In this document: positions 1-11,562 of the stretch, in pieces | Numbering within the stretch: position 1 is the first letter of the stretch | Layout of the letters: each line of letters begins with the position of its first letter | Assembly (NCBI GenBank): GCA_024509875.1 | Contig: JAMPIV010021226.1 | Location: 157,501 to 221,500, forward strand | Reading direction: 5' to 3' | Source: Oreohelix idahoensis | Lineage: Eukaryota > Mollusca > Gastropoda > Stylommatophora > Oreohelicidae | Length of the DNA stretch: 64,000 nt | Notes under the pieces: generated by a model | Databases searched by the model: none | What the model saw: only the letters and a program-made list of their open reading frames with translations | What the model was told of the DNA's origin: nothing | Program-made: the position numbers and the translations under genes

Positions 1-1690
1 AACATTTAAAGTAAGGGAGATGCGTTCCACAATTGCCGTATATAACAGTAACAATAAATACATGTAATAATAAACAGTTCAAATTAATATATATCATTCA
101 TAGTAAGTACATGTACAGAAAACAACAAAGACAAATTATTCACCATTGACCTTCTTCATTTTCATCAACTTCTAATTCAACGAGGGGCGGGGTGGTGAGT
201 CATGTGAATTAGAAGCAGGTGATGCAGCATTGAATTGTTTTCTGAAGAAAGTGTCCAGAGTTATTTGAGTTTGAGACTTTCTCTATTCACTGAGGATTTC
301 TTAGTAGGAAGTAGCACATTTCATCTTCTTCTTGACTATTAAGCTTCTTTCCATGTTAGGATCATCTTGTTCAAAAAGCATAATTCTCCTTCTTCTTCCT
401 CGTTCGTCCTGAAAAGGACGTTGGTTGCGTTGTGTCTGTTTCCAGCGAAGCTGCGATATTTGCGCCTTTCGGCCGACACATCCGACTTCAGCATGGCATT
501 TTTTAGGACCGGGTTTGCCTTCCCTCTTCGATCCGTGCTCGCTCAGCCAGTCTGCACTGCTGCAGACTGTGTCCAGGACCACCACGTGGATGTGGAGCAC
601 GGTTTAAAAAAAAGCATAATTCAGGATTCAAGAAGTTGGAAGGCCTTCTTTAATCGTTTCACTGTAAGTTGTCTGCCTGATGGTTGTTGATAGCTGGTGT
701 ACGTTGCTGAATCTTCTTCTACTTCTGTGGTGATTTTCTCCAGCGCCAACATCTCTACATTGCTCAGTTCTACTTTATGAGATATTTAAGCAAATTTGCC
801 ATTTCATTTTTGTCAACTCCATAGATAGATTTTGTCAGCTCTTGAGGCCATTCTGACACAATTCTTAATTGCCGTGATAATATTGCCATCAACGCTAAAG
901 CCATCAAAGTCTAAACTGAACTGAAGGCACAGTTTATTTCCCACACAACGTTCACGCATCACCAAGGAATTTCATTCCGTGCGGTCTTAATTTGCGAAAG
1001 TGCATATTTAATAGTGAATGCCTTTTCACTAATCCCTCAAAGAAACATTCATACTGGCGTCACCTTGCTCTCGCGCTCCCGCAGGCACGTAGATAAAATA
1101 TGTACTGTAAAAATGTCTAAATATCGGTTCGCGTAATCTCCAGATTGGCGCGTACATAAAACTAAAATGCCTTAAAATTGGTACGCGAAAGTTCGAATTC
1201 GTGTAAATGAACCACGGGTAAACAGAGAATTACCTGTATATCCAAATTTACATAATTTTTCACTTTTAGCCTCACAAGATGACATCATAATGGGGATAGT
1301 AACTAGTAAAAGGGACTCGCTGTTTACAAGGCCCACCAAACGGTTCCGGGCTGAAACGTATGGCCTCAATCAGAATCTCCGAGAGCAGGTACCAATCATT
1401 CTTGAGTATTATCTCAGTTATTGGAAAGACAAATATAATTACCGCTTTTGTTAGTCTGTGAGCGTTAATGAGGAGGGATTGTACTAAGCAATGCAGATTT
1501 ACATTGTTCATTGTTAGTTTATGTTCTCATTTTTTTTTAAGTGAGCAGCAGTGCAGTGAGGTTATGATAAACAGTGAGTTTAACGAAATTATATGTTTGT
1601 TTTATTAGGACAAGAAATGGTCTACGTCAGTGACAAAAAAAAAATAAGTACAGAAAAGAACAAGAGAATAATCTACATCACCACCATGTT
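1..1690. other. Unassigned non-coding DNA
   Basis: No gene is recognised. The longest open frames (107 residues on plus at 367-690 and 99 on minus at 301-600) lie antiparallel over the same stretch and show no motif I know. The minus frame is basic (several RR and KR pairs) and could be a transposase relic, but I cannot name it. The rest is AT-rich with short homopolymers. Confidence 0.5.
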
Positions 1691-1695
1691 CCTTT

Positions 1696-1905
1696 GTGCT
1701 CCTTACGGAGAATGGGCCCACCACTGTAGTTGGTGCCTTTGCAGGAAGTAGATTCAAGTATTCTCATGCTCCCGCGGCTTCTGTGACAATTTAATTGATG
1801 AGGTTCCCAGCCTCAAGCAAAACCTCATATTAATCGTCTTGTACGACATGACTGAGTGTGCTGTAGCCCTATTATTTCTTTGCCTCTTCGGACACCCCCG
1901 GGAGC
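1696..1905 (+). repeat. Dispersed repeat R1, copy 1
   Basis: It starts GCTCCTTACGGAGAATGGGC, passes through CTGTGACAATT and a GAGGTTCCCAGCCTCAAG core, and ends near CCCCCGGGAGCT. The same sequence recurs at 4427-4488 (interrupted) with 11563-11700, and at 50253-50445. A related core lies inside the long LTRs at 4489, 9923 and 21382. No coding potential or clear termini; it may be the 3' part of a SINE or LINE. The family is not identified. Confidence 0.65.
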
Positions 1906-3090
1906 TAGCTACACGGGGCTAATCTACATACACATTTTTTGTTTAACAATGCACGAGTGTCAGGAACTATATAGACGATGTCCTCAGTTGTCAGGATACT
2001 ATATAAGATATATGACGATGGGGGGTGGCGTGTGTAGATGATGATCAACAACGCAAGGGGTATGCAGTAAAACAAACGCCACTGGTTACAGTTCCATAAC
2101 ATTTATTGAACATTCACATACGTGTCCTGGATATCAACTACCTCGTCAACAACACTGACCTAATACTTAGATTAACACTGCCTGTAAGACATACAGACTA
2201 CCGTATTCATACACTGTCTCTCCGAACACACAATAACAATGTACAGAATGTCCTTCGTGCGGTATTCACTCTTCGCACACAATAATCCCTCAAATAACTC
2301 TACGTGCGGAAAAACACCATCGCACTAATACATCACCATCCAGGTGTATATCACTTATCATTAGTGATAGGCGGCATGAACATCGCCATATAGATTCACA
2401 GAATCCTCTCCAGGCGGGACAAAACACTTCGCCAGTACTTTATCTATTATAGCTACAAGGCGGGAAACGCGTCGCCTTACTCCTCTGTAGCTCTAAGGTG
2501 GAAAGTCGTCACCTTATAATGTCCTCCTTGAACATATAATTATGGCTTTAAAAGGAGCCCCTCCAGGCGAGAAAATCATCGTCATTAAGAAATAAGTGGA
2601 TAGGATCTATCACTGCATAAATATCATAATCACAACTATGGATTCTCTCAGTCACAAATATGAGCTTACAGCTCGGCTTCAAAACACATTCGAGCGCCCA
2701 GCTCGGCTGTCAAACGCAAAATGTCTCAGTCACCCCAGTCTTGTATTCACTTAAACGCTCTCTCCCAGCGCACGCCCAAGTCACAACAATGCTGACATAA
2801 AGTCAGACATTAACTCAGTAGCTGAGTTACACTTAAACAAGTGTTTACAACATCAGTTCAGTGACCCTTAACACCAACCACTATCATCATTCCCAGTCAT
2901 GAAACTGTTCTGTGACAACGAGCAGTAGAAAGGAAATCGCTGCTGTCCCTTTGGTACAAGGCAGTGAGAAATGCTGCTGAAACACGATGCAAAACGAGGT
3001 ACGATATTGGGTAGTTGAGTCCTCGGTCGACGTACGGAAATAAATAGTGCCTTCACATTCATACAACAAATGATTTAATGTTCTATTCTT
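1906..3090. other. Unassigned stretch with degenerate short repeats
   Basis: No gene is visible. Between about 2405 and 2580 a loose unit recurs four times, each with a GGCGGGA-like block followed by TCGCC or TCGTC, so each could form a small stem. At 2665-2710 'AGCTCGGCT' appears twice. The rest is featureless. Confidence 0.4.
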
Positions 3091-3605
3091 CTATAAGTAC
3101 CATGCCTGATGGTGTAGGCGAGAATGTCTTTCCACAACTTCCCGTCTCCAGTAATATTTATCAATTCTGTTGTTAACTACTTTCCATGCCAAAATGTCAA
3201 AATGTCCAGTATCTGCTCTCTGTTTTCCTCTGTCTCTTTTCCCTGCAATATTTCCTGTTGTTACCATATATTCCGGCTTTCTTCTTCTCCTAAAACATGC
3301 CCAAAGAGTGGATTGCTTCTTCCTTACACGAGGAATAAGCTTCCTTTGCGCACTGGCCTCTTTCAGGATATCCTCATTACTCTTTTTGGCTGTACATAGT
3401 ATTGTTAACATTTTCTGTAAAACCACATCTCTTTGTCCTCTAGTGCTTTTCCTACTTGTTTACTATATGTCCAACACTCACTCCCGTATGTTACGTTTGT
3501 CTTGCTTCCATTGACAATGCATTGATGCATAAAATACTCATTTCATAGAATGCTGTTTTTGCCTGGGCTATTCTGCTTTTCACTTCAGAGATGCATCTTT
3601 TATCC
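3091..3605 (-). pseudogene. LINE reverse transcriptase C-terminus (relic)
   Basis: Read on the minus strand, 3605 to 3091 gives the end of a non-LTR reverse transcriptase. There is a stretch like VKSRIAQAKTAFYEMS (the post-catalytic helical region), then a frame break, then RVRKKQSTLWACF and a basic GKRDRGKQR block. These match the usual order near the end of RTE/CR1-like ORF2 proteins, where an R-x-x-WFGH-type motif precedes a GKR-RGRQR motif. There are several frame breaks, and the endonuclease and catalytic palm are missing, so it is a 5'-truncated dead copy. The clade is uncertain. Confidence 0.6.
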
Positions 3606-4426
3606 GATGTTTTATAGTCGTATATAAGATGTCTGAAATGTTGTATACTCATATTGAAAATGCTTCAAATATTTGTTTTAAGTTATGTAGAAAGTGCCTC
3701 TACATTTTTTAAGTTGAATAGAAGATGCCTCTAAATTGTTAATAGTTGTATAAACAATGCCTGTAAATTTCTCGTGTTATGTAGAAAACGCGTCACGTCT
3801 TCTAAAATTGAAGCAAAATAATTTCTTATTACCTGACATTAAAATGGAAATTGTGGGGGCGGGGGGGGGGGGGGGGAATATGTTAAGAAGGTCATTCAAA
3901 CAAGAAATATTTCAAATAAGATCATTGACAGCAAAAAACACTAGAGACTGAAAACACTAGTCCAGAATTGAAGACGGCAGAAACACGAGACGAGAGCATG
4001 TCAACAATCCGAGCTTCAAGTCTGAGGAAACAAAAACCAGAAGGGTCAGTGCCTCGAGATATTATACTCTCCTAAGATACATGTACATTTTTTAGCTTCT
4101 GTTTTAGTTTAATCCTACTCATCCGTTAATTAAAAGGAGTAACTTTCATTCAACAAGATGAAGCTAATTAAAGCACATCTGAGATCTACAAGCTGTCAAG
4201 AAGGACGTAAAAATGTTGACATTTTAATATTTGAGCAAAGAAACAGTTTCGTTGGCAGGTTTTAATCAAGTTTTTGTTGACTTTGCAACCGTACAATCAA
4301 GAAATGCGGAAATATTACAATTAATCTCCTTCAGTGTGTATCACATACTTGTTTTAATTGTCTTATTATTTAGATAATAATGAATCGTCAGTAATGGGTT
4401 TATTTGTACTTTCATTTACGTGTGCT
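3606..4426. other. Non-coding; degenerate 45-bp repeats and a G tract
   Basis: From about 3615 to 3790 a loose unit of about 45 bp recurs four times, each with a block like AGATGCCTCTAAAT followed by TTGTATA or TTATGTAG. At 3855-3876 lies a run of five G, one C and sixteen G. No gene is recognised. Confidence 0.5.
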
Positions 4427-4488
4427 CTCCTTACGGAGAATGGGCCCACCACAGCAGTTGTTCTCCTTGCAGTAAGCTTGCACCAAGT
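4427..4488 (+). repeat. Dispersed repeat R1, copy 2, left part
   Basis: It matches the first 50-60 bases of R1 (CTCCTTACGGAGAATGGGCC onward) and stops where the LTR element begins at 4489. The missing right part of R1 (TTTCTGTGACAATTTG) reappears just past the far end of that element at about 11590. The LTR element therefore appears to have inserted into this R1 copy. No convincing 5-bp duplication is left (CAAGT versus CAACC). Confidence 0.6.
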
Positions 4489-6942
4489 TGTCACGGATTG
4501 CCTCCCATTAGCTCTGCAGTAGTGGTCCACCCGTGGCCACAACTCAAGAGTACCTAAAATGGATCGATGAAAGTGTCTACCTTCGAACAAGATTACTCTT
4601 TGCAGCGTTGTAGATGGAAGGGTAATGACGCTTATATCCCCAGGCTTCTCCACAAGATAATTTAGAACAGTGCTGCATTGGCAGGGCAATTGTTAACTTT
4701 TATATCTGATCCGCCGCCTTTTGTGACGAATTAAGCAATGGTTTTAGCCCGTTCAAGCCCCCAGCTGGTGTAAATCCAACGAAATTCCTTTATAAGTATT
4801 TGCTCTATAGATATAGCTGTATGTCTAGATGTAGGTATATTAAAGAGTCTTGCTCATACGTTTGCTTTCACATTTATAATAACTGAATCAACTATGATTG
4901 TTATGTGTAAAAATAACACGTAAAAATTTAATAATCAATCAGTTTTAACGGGTTAAAATAGAGATGAAATGATGGCGAATTTTAGATGAACGTTTTATCT
5001 TCATAGAGACTGTATAGAGGAATGTTAATGTTCTTTGCTTTTGCCTATTAGTAAGCAGTTAGCTTAGAATCGATGACTACTGCAGCCGTGGTTTCGTCAA
5101 TTCGTCTGTGATGAGGGCTCTTCTCCACACAGCTTGTCCAATGTAGGCGGTCAGTGGTGATTCCCTGCTTCTAACTCGCAACTAGTGACGTAGAACTTTC
5201 GACTTGAAGCTTTGTACCACGAACTTTAGATAAAAATATAAAGAACAAATGCCTCTGCTAAGTACATTTGTGGGCTGCAGATTAACAGACGCATCGTATC
5301 GTTATTAAAGCACCAATGTTAGGCTCTCTGAATAATTTTTCTTTTCGAGTATTCACAGTGTAACTCAGGGAAGATTATTAGAAATCACTAATATTCGTCG
5401 GGGTATTAAACTGTGAAAAATATAATCCCAGACCTAAGGGTCTTTTATATTTGGACATGCGCCCTAATATAACCGACTAGGTTGAACGGGACGCGCTTCG
5501 CCAAAACGAGACCAAAGTTTTACATTAAAAAATAAAATAAAAACTGAAAATATGTGTCTGGACAGCGCGAAATGCAATGATTTGCCTGAATTACAATTAA
5601 CAAGGCACATATATCTCACAAAATAATACTGTACACTTTATGCAAATGTGAAGTAATCATCACTCATCACTGCTCCAGTCGGAGTCTGGGGTTGCAACTG
5701 CTTTCGCGTTTCTGCGCGAATTAACATAAAACAAACACTAGCGCTTGCTGTAGTGGTATATGAATATACTATTTTCATGTGTTGAGGTTGCCAGTCTCAA
5801 ATATAACCACTTAGCATGGAAAACATATCAAATTCACATTTGTAAAATAAATGTTTACACTTACCCCAAAGTAACTTTTTGGAACACAATCCCCTGGCAC
5901 AGTTAGAATGGACACAGCACGTTGATTCTTTCGAATCACTTGGTTTGGGAAATTTTAGTATTCCTATTATGACGGGTGATCTGATTCCTTAGGTCTCTAG
6001 TCTTTGTATTTAAAAATGCGGGTTTACTTTTAAGTTTTACAGTTGCTCAAATACTTCGATCTTGGACTTTTAAGTTTCCAGTCTTTTTTATTTAAAAATG
6101 CGGGTTTACTTTTAAGTTTTAAAGTAGCCCAAATGCTCTGATCCGTCACGTATAATTTTGGAATTCTTAGTCCGATCTTTCTCTGGCACTGGTGAATTGC
6201 AAGCTTGACCTTGCGATGCAATCTGATTTGTGATTCCGATTTCGCTAGATTAAATTTCCAATTCTCAATTCAAAATCCCAGATTGTACTTCGACGAATTT
6301 GCCAATGAGAACCATTGTGTATCCCGTCTCTTAAATCAAGCCAATCGTAAGCTCTGAACAATATGGGTCGGGGTGTTAAATTTAATTTCCCCCGCGTATT
6401 TTAAAATATTATATTTTAAAATTCCATCGCGTGGCCTCTTTCTAATATGTGCGGTAATACTTCCGCTTGCATCTTTATGCAAACTCACAAACAAATCCGT
6501 GCACTAATTTCCTGACTAATACTTTCCGCCAAGACGGGTTATCGTTATTATTGATACCAAGACGGTCCAGCGAAGACGATTATTTAATATCACCTGGGCC
6601 TTCGCCCATCTCAGACGTCTTTCCCAGATAGACAGACCGCGAACCCATGTGGTCACTTGCCTGTTTGTCACTGGCTCCGGAAATGAAATACGTCAAAGTC
6701 GCTATTCCTCTTCACGTTCGCTGTTTGCATCAAAAGGTGGCTAGACGACTTCCGTGATAAACGTATTATCAGCTGACCGGTTTAATTAATCTGGTATTAT
6801 TACTGTTCACCTCGCGAACGGTAAATAAGTCTGAGAGTGGTCACAGCAAAACGATGAAGGTGCATGAAATATGCCAAATAAAAAGCGGATGAAAGAAAGA
6901 GTATGAGGGGCACAAAAGTATATGTACAAAGGTTTTGTCACA
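4489..6942 (-). repeat. 3' LTR of element 1
   Basis: It is collinear with 9923-11562 over almost its whole length but longer (2454 versus 1640 bp). Two blocks explain the excess: about 130 bp near 5425-5555, and 672 bp at 5939-6610. It is clearly diverged from its partner, so the insertion is old. It contains a core (GTTGCCAG-CTCAAAT) shared with R1. Confidence 0.8.
5939..6610. other. 672-bp block present in one LTR only
   Basis: The other LTR reads straight through the site (TTTCGAATCA then GACGGCTTTCCC), while here the same flanks are separated. TCA occurs at both edges (5936-5938 and 6611-6613), which would fit a 3-bp target duplication. Inside, a segment with AAAAATGCGGGTTTACTTTT is duplicated in tandem (about 6004-6125). 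The termini are not inverted repeats. It could be an insertion here or a loss from the other LTR. Confidence 0.55.
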
Positions 6943-6966
6943 TACCCCGTCACCTAAGATATTGCA

Positions 6967-7761
6967 TTAAATATCCAGGTTTGCGCGTGAACTTTTGCTT
7001 GGTGTGTGCCTTCCTCTACTACTGTTCTGGATGACAGTGTTCTTCTCATTATACCGTTGGCGAAAGTTTAAATTGCACGCTTGGCAATGTGTACAGTTTT
7101 GCACGAACCGACGAATGTCTTCCCACCGTTTGGGCCAAATGTAAACCGCTTGAAGGCAACTTATAATGGTTCTCACTGGAACATGTTCCCCCTATGAGGT
7201 TATATGAGCCGATTTCATAATGGAGGGTCTTAAGGAGAGAGGCACCGCGAGTTGTTTTCCCCACCTAATCCGTCGATAAATAATCCCATTTTATTTGTGG
7301 AACGTTCCAGCTGAAGCATGGGTTGTTGTTATCCGACTCTGTTCAAAGTACGGCGCTAGGGCAATGTCATCCTTCTGCGCTCGTTGTAACACTGCTTTAC
7401 TACATAGAAATGATGAGTTGAGGTAGTAGCTATCCCATAATGGGTTTTGGATGCTCTGCTCAAACTCTTTTTTGGTAGCTTCATCATTCTGGTTGTCCGG
7501 GTTATGTGGAACAGAGCCATCTCTCACACACTGTCTAACATCGTGTCGCAAACCTGGCCAGAAGTGATTCAGAGAGACCTGTTTTACCAGGATATGCGAA
7601 CCTGTAATGGGATGGGGCATGGTTGAATGCATTTCCTGCATTAGGTGGGTGCGATAGGCTAATGGGACAACTAACTGTCTCTTGTTCCCCACACGTCTAT
7701 ACACCAAACCTTTTCCCCTGTAAAATGCTCCCTGAGGAGTATGGGAGTAATTGCCACACAA
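6967..7761 (-). pseudogene. Integrase N-terminal zinc modules, duplicated (element 1)
   Basis: On the minus strand two similar modules follow each other. Module 1 (about 7740-7500) reads GLVYRRVGNKRQLVVPL, then MHSTMPHPITGSHI and NHFWPGLRHDVRQ; its last Cys pair is lost (CVRDGSV). Module 2 (about 7290-7040) reads IIYRRIRWGKQLAVPL, then VYIWPKRWEDIRRFVQNC and an intact CTHCQ, with a stop and frame break inside. This is the HHCC zinc-binding fold that normally precedes the D,D35E core. The core is absent: the frame ends at 6967, close to the LTR. A linker with AQKDDIALAPYF precedes module 2. Confidence 0.7.
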
Positions 7762-7829
7762 CTTTGAAAAGCAAGGCTTTAGGGTTTTATCGACCCTTTG
7801 TGCCTGCTTCAGCTCCGAAATATTCGGGC

Positions 7830-8207
7830 TGATTATAGATACTGAGGGGCCGCTTGGGCATGTCCTGGGTTCTTTCTCTTTTTTGTCACCCTGAAGTCAC
7901 GTGAGGGATCTCCAAGAAACACATATTTCCTCCCTAAAATGAGACGGTAGACTAATCGTCTCCTACTACGCCATTGATTTTACCGCGCACATATCGGGTT
8001 GAAACGTCAAAATACCGCAACTGGAAGAAGCATTGGCTTTATACTCTTCCGGGGTCCCTGTATTTTTACAGTTTCACCAGTGTATTGGTGGGCCTTCACC
8101 AAAGATGGGGAAACTAGAGCTGAATATTCTAAGCCCGAATCATATAAGCACTGTATGATATGGTTACCACCGGTTACTTGCTCAGTAATAGAGGGTTGGT
8201 TGGGATT
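7830..8207 (-). pseudogene. Aspartic protease remnant (element 1)
   Basis: Continuing from the gag frame on the minus strand, a CLYDSGLEYSALV segment (catalytic triplet DSG at 8141-8133) precedes a decayed stretch that ends in an LILGRKYVFLG-like strand. Retropepsins use D-T/S-G followed by a hydrophobic S-x-V or A-L-V, and an I-L/I-G-R near the C-terminus, so both landmarks are present. Stops and shifts interrupt it. It lies between gag and the integrase modules, with no RT in between. Confidence 0.6.
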
Positions 8208-9469
8208 CTAATCATATGCCTGGGGGTCATGGTTCACTGTCGGCCCCCTGATCAGGCATGCGACATTAAAAGGGCCGGTTTTTGGCTTCTTACAATCCGA
8301 TATAAAATGTGTATCGGTTTTGCATGATTTATAATATCGTCTTCCAGTTCCCTGGGCTGAATTGATCTGTTTCTGAATATAGTGATCCTGTGGTTGTTGT
8401 GGTTGCTGCTGTGCCGGGTTGTGTGAAGTGTTGGTCGCACTCTTGGAGTCATTGAAGGGGCACTCCTCTCGTTTGCGGTGACTATCATGTGGGAGCCTTT
8501 TAGACGGCTTCACTTTCGACTGGGCACTCTGGGACCGATCTGCAAATAGTACTACCTGATCAAAAGTTTCAGCCCCATGCTCCGCCAGGAACCTTCTCAG
8601 ATCAGGGTTGAGCGAGTCCTTGAACTGCTCCAGAATAATCATCTCTTGGAGCCCTTCGTACGATTCGTCGAAGGCGCTGAATGATCCCCACTTTTCCAAA
8701 TACATAGACAGATGATGTAGCAAACTGCTTTTACGACTCGTCTTTTTTGCCTCTTGGCTTCCCGGAATGTGCTCTGAAAAGTTTGTGCATTCAACTGAAA
8801 ATGCTGAAGCAGAGCTTTCTTCAACAAGTCATAACTGTTGTTGTCTTCCCGGGCCATTTTGAGGAAGACATCGAAAGCAGGTCCTCCCAGACTCTGAGAT
8901 AATTTCATGTTGTATCTCTCCGTATCTAATCCAAATGTGGCAGCTAAAAACTCAAACCTAGCAAGAGAAAGGTCTATTTCCTCAGAAGCCTCTGAGTAGA
9001 TATCTAACTGAAAAGATGCCGCGCTCGGAACTGCCTCGTGAGAGATATTCCCTATCACTACCTTGAGAACTTGACCCATTAGTGCTAGAGCTAGATTCGA
9101 TTCTTCTACTTTTGATCTCCAATTATTTCAGTCTAATGGCTCTGTCGGCACACTTTTCGGGTTTAGTCTGTCAGCCTGTTTCTTCTCGAATGCTTTTTCG
9201 GCCTTCTTTTCGGCCTTTAGTCAGTCAGTTCGTTCTCGAATGCTTTTCGCTTTTCAGCCTTATCCTCTTCAAAAGCTCTTTGCTTTTCTTTCTCTTCGGT
9301 TTCGTGTTCTCTCTTCCCTTTCAGCGGCCATCTCCGCTTCGATCCTGTCTTTGTCCTCTTTCACTGAAGTTGCTATAAAGTCTGATAACTCTCGGCAAGA
9401 TAAGCCCATCTCTTTAGCAATATTTAAGTAAAAAGTGTAGAGATTTTGTGATTCGGCCATGCTGTGCAA
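8208..9469 (-). pseudogene. Gag with SCAN-like capsid (element 1)
   Basis: Three minus-strand frames chain together with breaks at about 9270-9080 and 8720-8640. The first (9469-9269) starts MAESQNLYTF and has a helical GLSCRELSDFI motif followed by a charged coiled coil. The second (9079-8639) has FEFLAATFGLD and a capsid-like LLKKALLQHFQL. The third (8723-8208) has LQEMIILEQFKDSLNPDLRR followed by ETFDQVVLFAD, the pattern of a SCAN domain. A degraded zinc knuckle follows (YYKSCKTDTHFISDC, first Cys replaced by Tyr). Function in a live copy would be virus-like particle assembly and RNA packaging. This copy is dead. Confidence 0.7.
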
Positions 9470-9892
9470 GGAGACTGTTTATAGGCTACACGAAAATTGT
9501 TTACAGGATACACGAAAATTGCAATTGCTACCTAACTTAAATAAAATTAGCCGCTCTAAGTTCAAAACACTAGCTGACTAAAATTATAAAATCCACAACA
9601 ATGACAACAACAGAAATTAGGCTTCAGCAATGAACAGTTTTTTTTTCTATTTCAAATATTTGAAGAGAAGTTTTGTTTTGATTTGATCGATTATTAACTT
9701 TACTCTTAAAATATTTCACCGTATTTATTTATTTCTTTATTCCAAGACGTATGAGCAGATCTATCTATACTAATAACTAACAATACTCTTTCAGTAAATC
9801 TAAAATATCTTGTCAGATTTCCAGGGGAATTAATCTTCAGGTACATAATCCAAGACGATTCTCCCAAGTTGAATTTTCAAACTTGTAAGTCC

Positions 9893-9918
9893 AAGTTCAA
9901 TCCCGGAGTGAGTCGCCT
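9893..9918 (-). other. Putative primer binding site (element 1)
   Basis: Five bases inside the 5' LTR boundary, the minus strand reads GGCGACTCACTCCGGGATTG. The plus strand therefore reads like the 3' end of a tRNA, including a TTCAATC T-loop followed by an acceptor ending TCGCC. A long, T-arm-reaching match would be unusual; the identity of the tRNA is not known to me. Confidence 0.5.
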
Positions 9919-9922
9919 AACT

Positions 9923-11562
9923 TGACACGGAATGCTTCCCCTTAGCTCTGCAGTAGTGGCCACCCGTAGCCACATCTCAAGAGTATCTAAAACGTCAAAG
10001 ATGTCTACCTTCGCACAAGATTACTCTTGGCAGAGATGTAGATAGAAGGGTAATGACGCTTCTATCCCCAGGTATTATTCACAAAACAATTCAGAAGTCA
10101 ATAACAATGCTGCATTGGCAGGGCAATTGTTAACTTTTATATCTGATCCACCGCCTTTTGTGAAGAATTAAGCAATGGTTTTAGCCCGCTGAAGCCCCAG
10201 CTGGTGTAAATCCAGCGAAATTTCTTTATAAGTATTTGCTCTATAGTTGTAACTATATGTCTAGATGTATATACATTAAAGAGTCTTGCTCATACCTTTG
10301 CTTTCAAGCTATAATAACTGAATCAACTATGATTGTTATGTTTAAAAATAACACGTAACAAATTTAATAATCAATTAGTTTTAACAGGTTAAAATAGAGA
10401 TGAAATTATGGTGAATTTTAGATGACGTTTTATTTTAATAGAGACTGGATAGAGGAGCGTTAATGTTCTTTACTGTTGCCTTTTTAGTAAGCGGTTAGCT
10501 TAGATTCAATGACAACCGCAGCAGAGGTTTCGTCAATTCATCTGTGATGAGGGCTCTTCTCCACACAACTTGTCCAATGTAGGCAGTCAGTGTTGATTCC
10601 CTGCTTCTAACTCGCAACTAGTGACGTAGAACTTTCGTATTGAAGCTTTGTACCACGAACTTTAGACAAAAAGGAAAAATGCATCTGCTAAGTACATTTG
10701 TGGGCTGCAGATAAACAGGCCCATTGTCTCGTTGTCCACCCACCAATGTTAGCCTCTCGGAATAATTTTTCTTTTTGAGTATACACAGCGTAACTCAGGG
10801 AAGATGATTAGAAATCACCAATATTCTTCGGGGTATTAAACTGTGAAAATATATGTCTGGACAGCGCGAAATGCAATGATGTGCCTGAATTACAATTAAC
10901 AAGGTACATATATCACATAAAATGATACTCTACATTTAATGCACATGTGTTGTAATCATCACTCATCAGTGCTCCAGTTGGAGTCTGGAGTTGCTGCCGC
11001 TTTCGCGTTTCTGCGCGAATTAACATAAAACAAACACCAGCGCTTGCTGTAGTGGTATATGAATATACTATTTTCATGTGTTGAGATTGCCAGCCTCAAA
11101 TATAACCACTTAGCAAGAAAAACATGTCCAATTCACATTTGTAAAATAAATGTTTACACTTACCCCAGAGTAACTTTTGGAAACACAATCTCCTGGCACA
11201 GTTAGAATGGACACAGCACGTTGATGCTTTCGAATCAGACGGCTTTCCCAGACAGACAGACCGCGAACCCATGTAGTCGCTCGCCTGTTTGTCACTGGCC
11301 CTGGAAATGAATAACGTCAAAGTCGCTTTCCTTCTTCACGTTTGCTGTCAGCATCAAAAGGTGGCTAGACGGCTTACGTGATAAACGTATTAGCCGCTGA
11401 CCGATCTAATTAACCTGGTCTTATTACGGTTCGCCTGGCGAAACGTAACAAGTGTGGGAGTGGTCACAGCAAAATGATGAAGGTGTATGAAATATGCCAA
11501 ATAAAAAGCGGATGAAAGAGTGAAAGAAGGGCACAAAAATACAAGTACAAACATTTGTCACA
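9923..11562 (-). repeat. 5' LTR of element 1
   Basis: This 1640-bp LTR starts TGACACGG on plus and ends TTTGTCACA. It is collinear with the 3' LTR at 4489-6942 but lacks its 672-bp and roughly 130-bp blocks. An LTR this long is at the upper end for gypsy-group elements. No open frame of note. Confidence 0.8.

Larger units (their letters stand above)
4489..11562 (-). mobile_element. Defective Gmr1-like LTR retrotransposon (element 1)
   Basis: This is a minus-strand gypsy-group LTR element. Two related long repeats (4489-6942 and 9923-11562) flank a 2.98-kb interior that reads gag, aspartic protease, then two integrase N-terminal modules. The LTRs begin TGTCACGG or TGACACGG and end TTTGTCACA, giving TG...CA ends. 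A tRNA-like primer site lies next to the 5' LTR, and a purine-rich AGGTGACGGGGTA lies just upstream of the 3' LTR. RT, RNase H and the integrase core are absent. The capsid has a SCAN-like segment, known from Gmr1-like gypsy elements, in which integrase precedes RT. Protease followed directly by integrase modules fits that order, although an RT deletion in a conventional element would look the same. Confidence 0.75.

Noticed and set aside
301..690. A piggyBac or other transposase fragment
   Set aside because: Basic residues and a few Cys are present on the minus strand, but no recognisable motif order.
7762..8207. An RT domain between protease and integrase of element 1
   Set aside because: The stretch is too short and shows only protease features and decayed linker.
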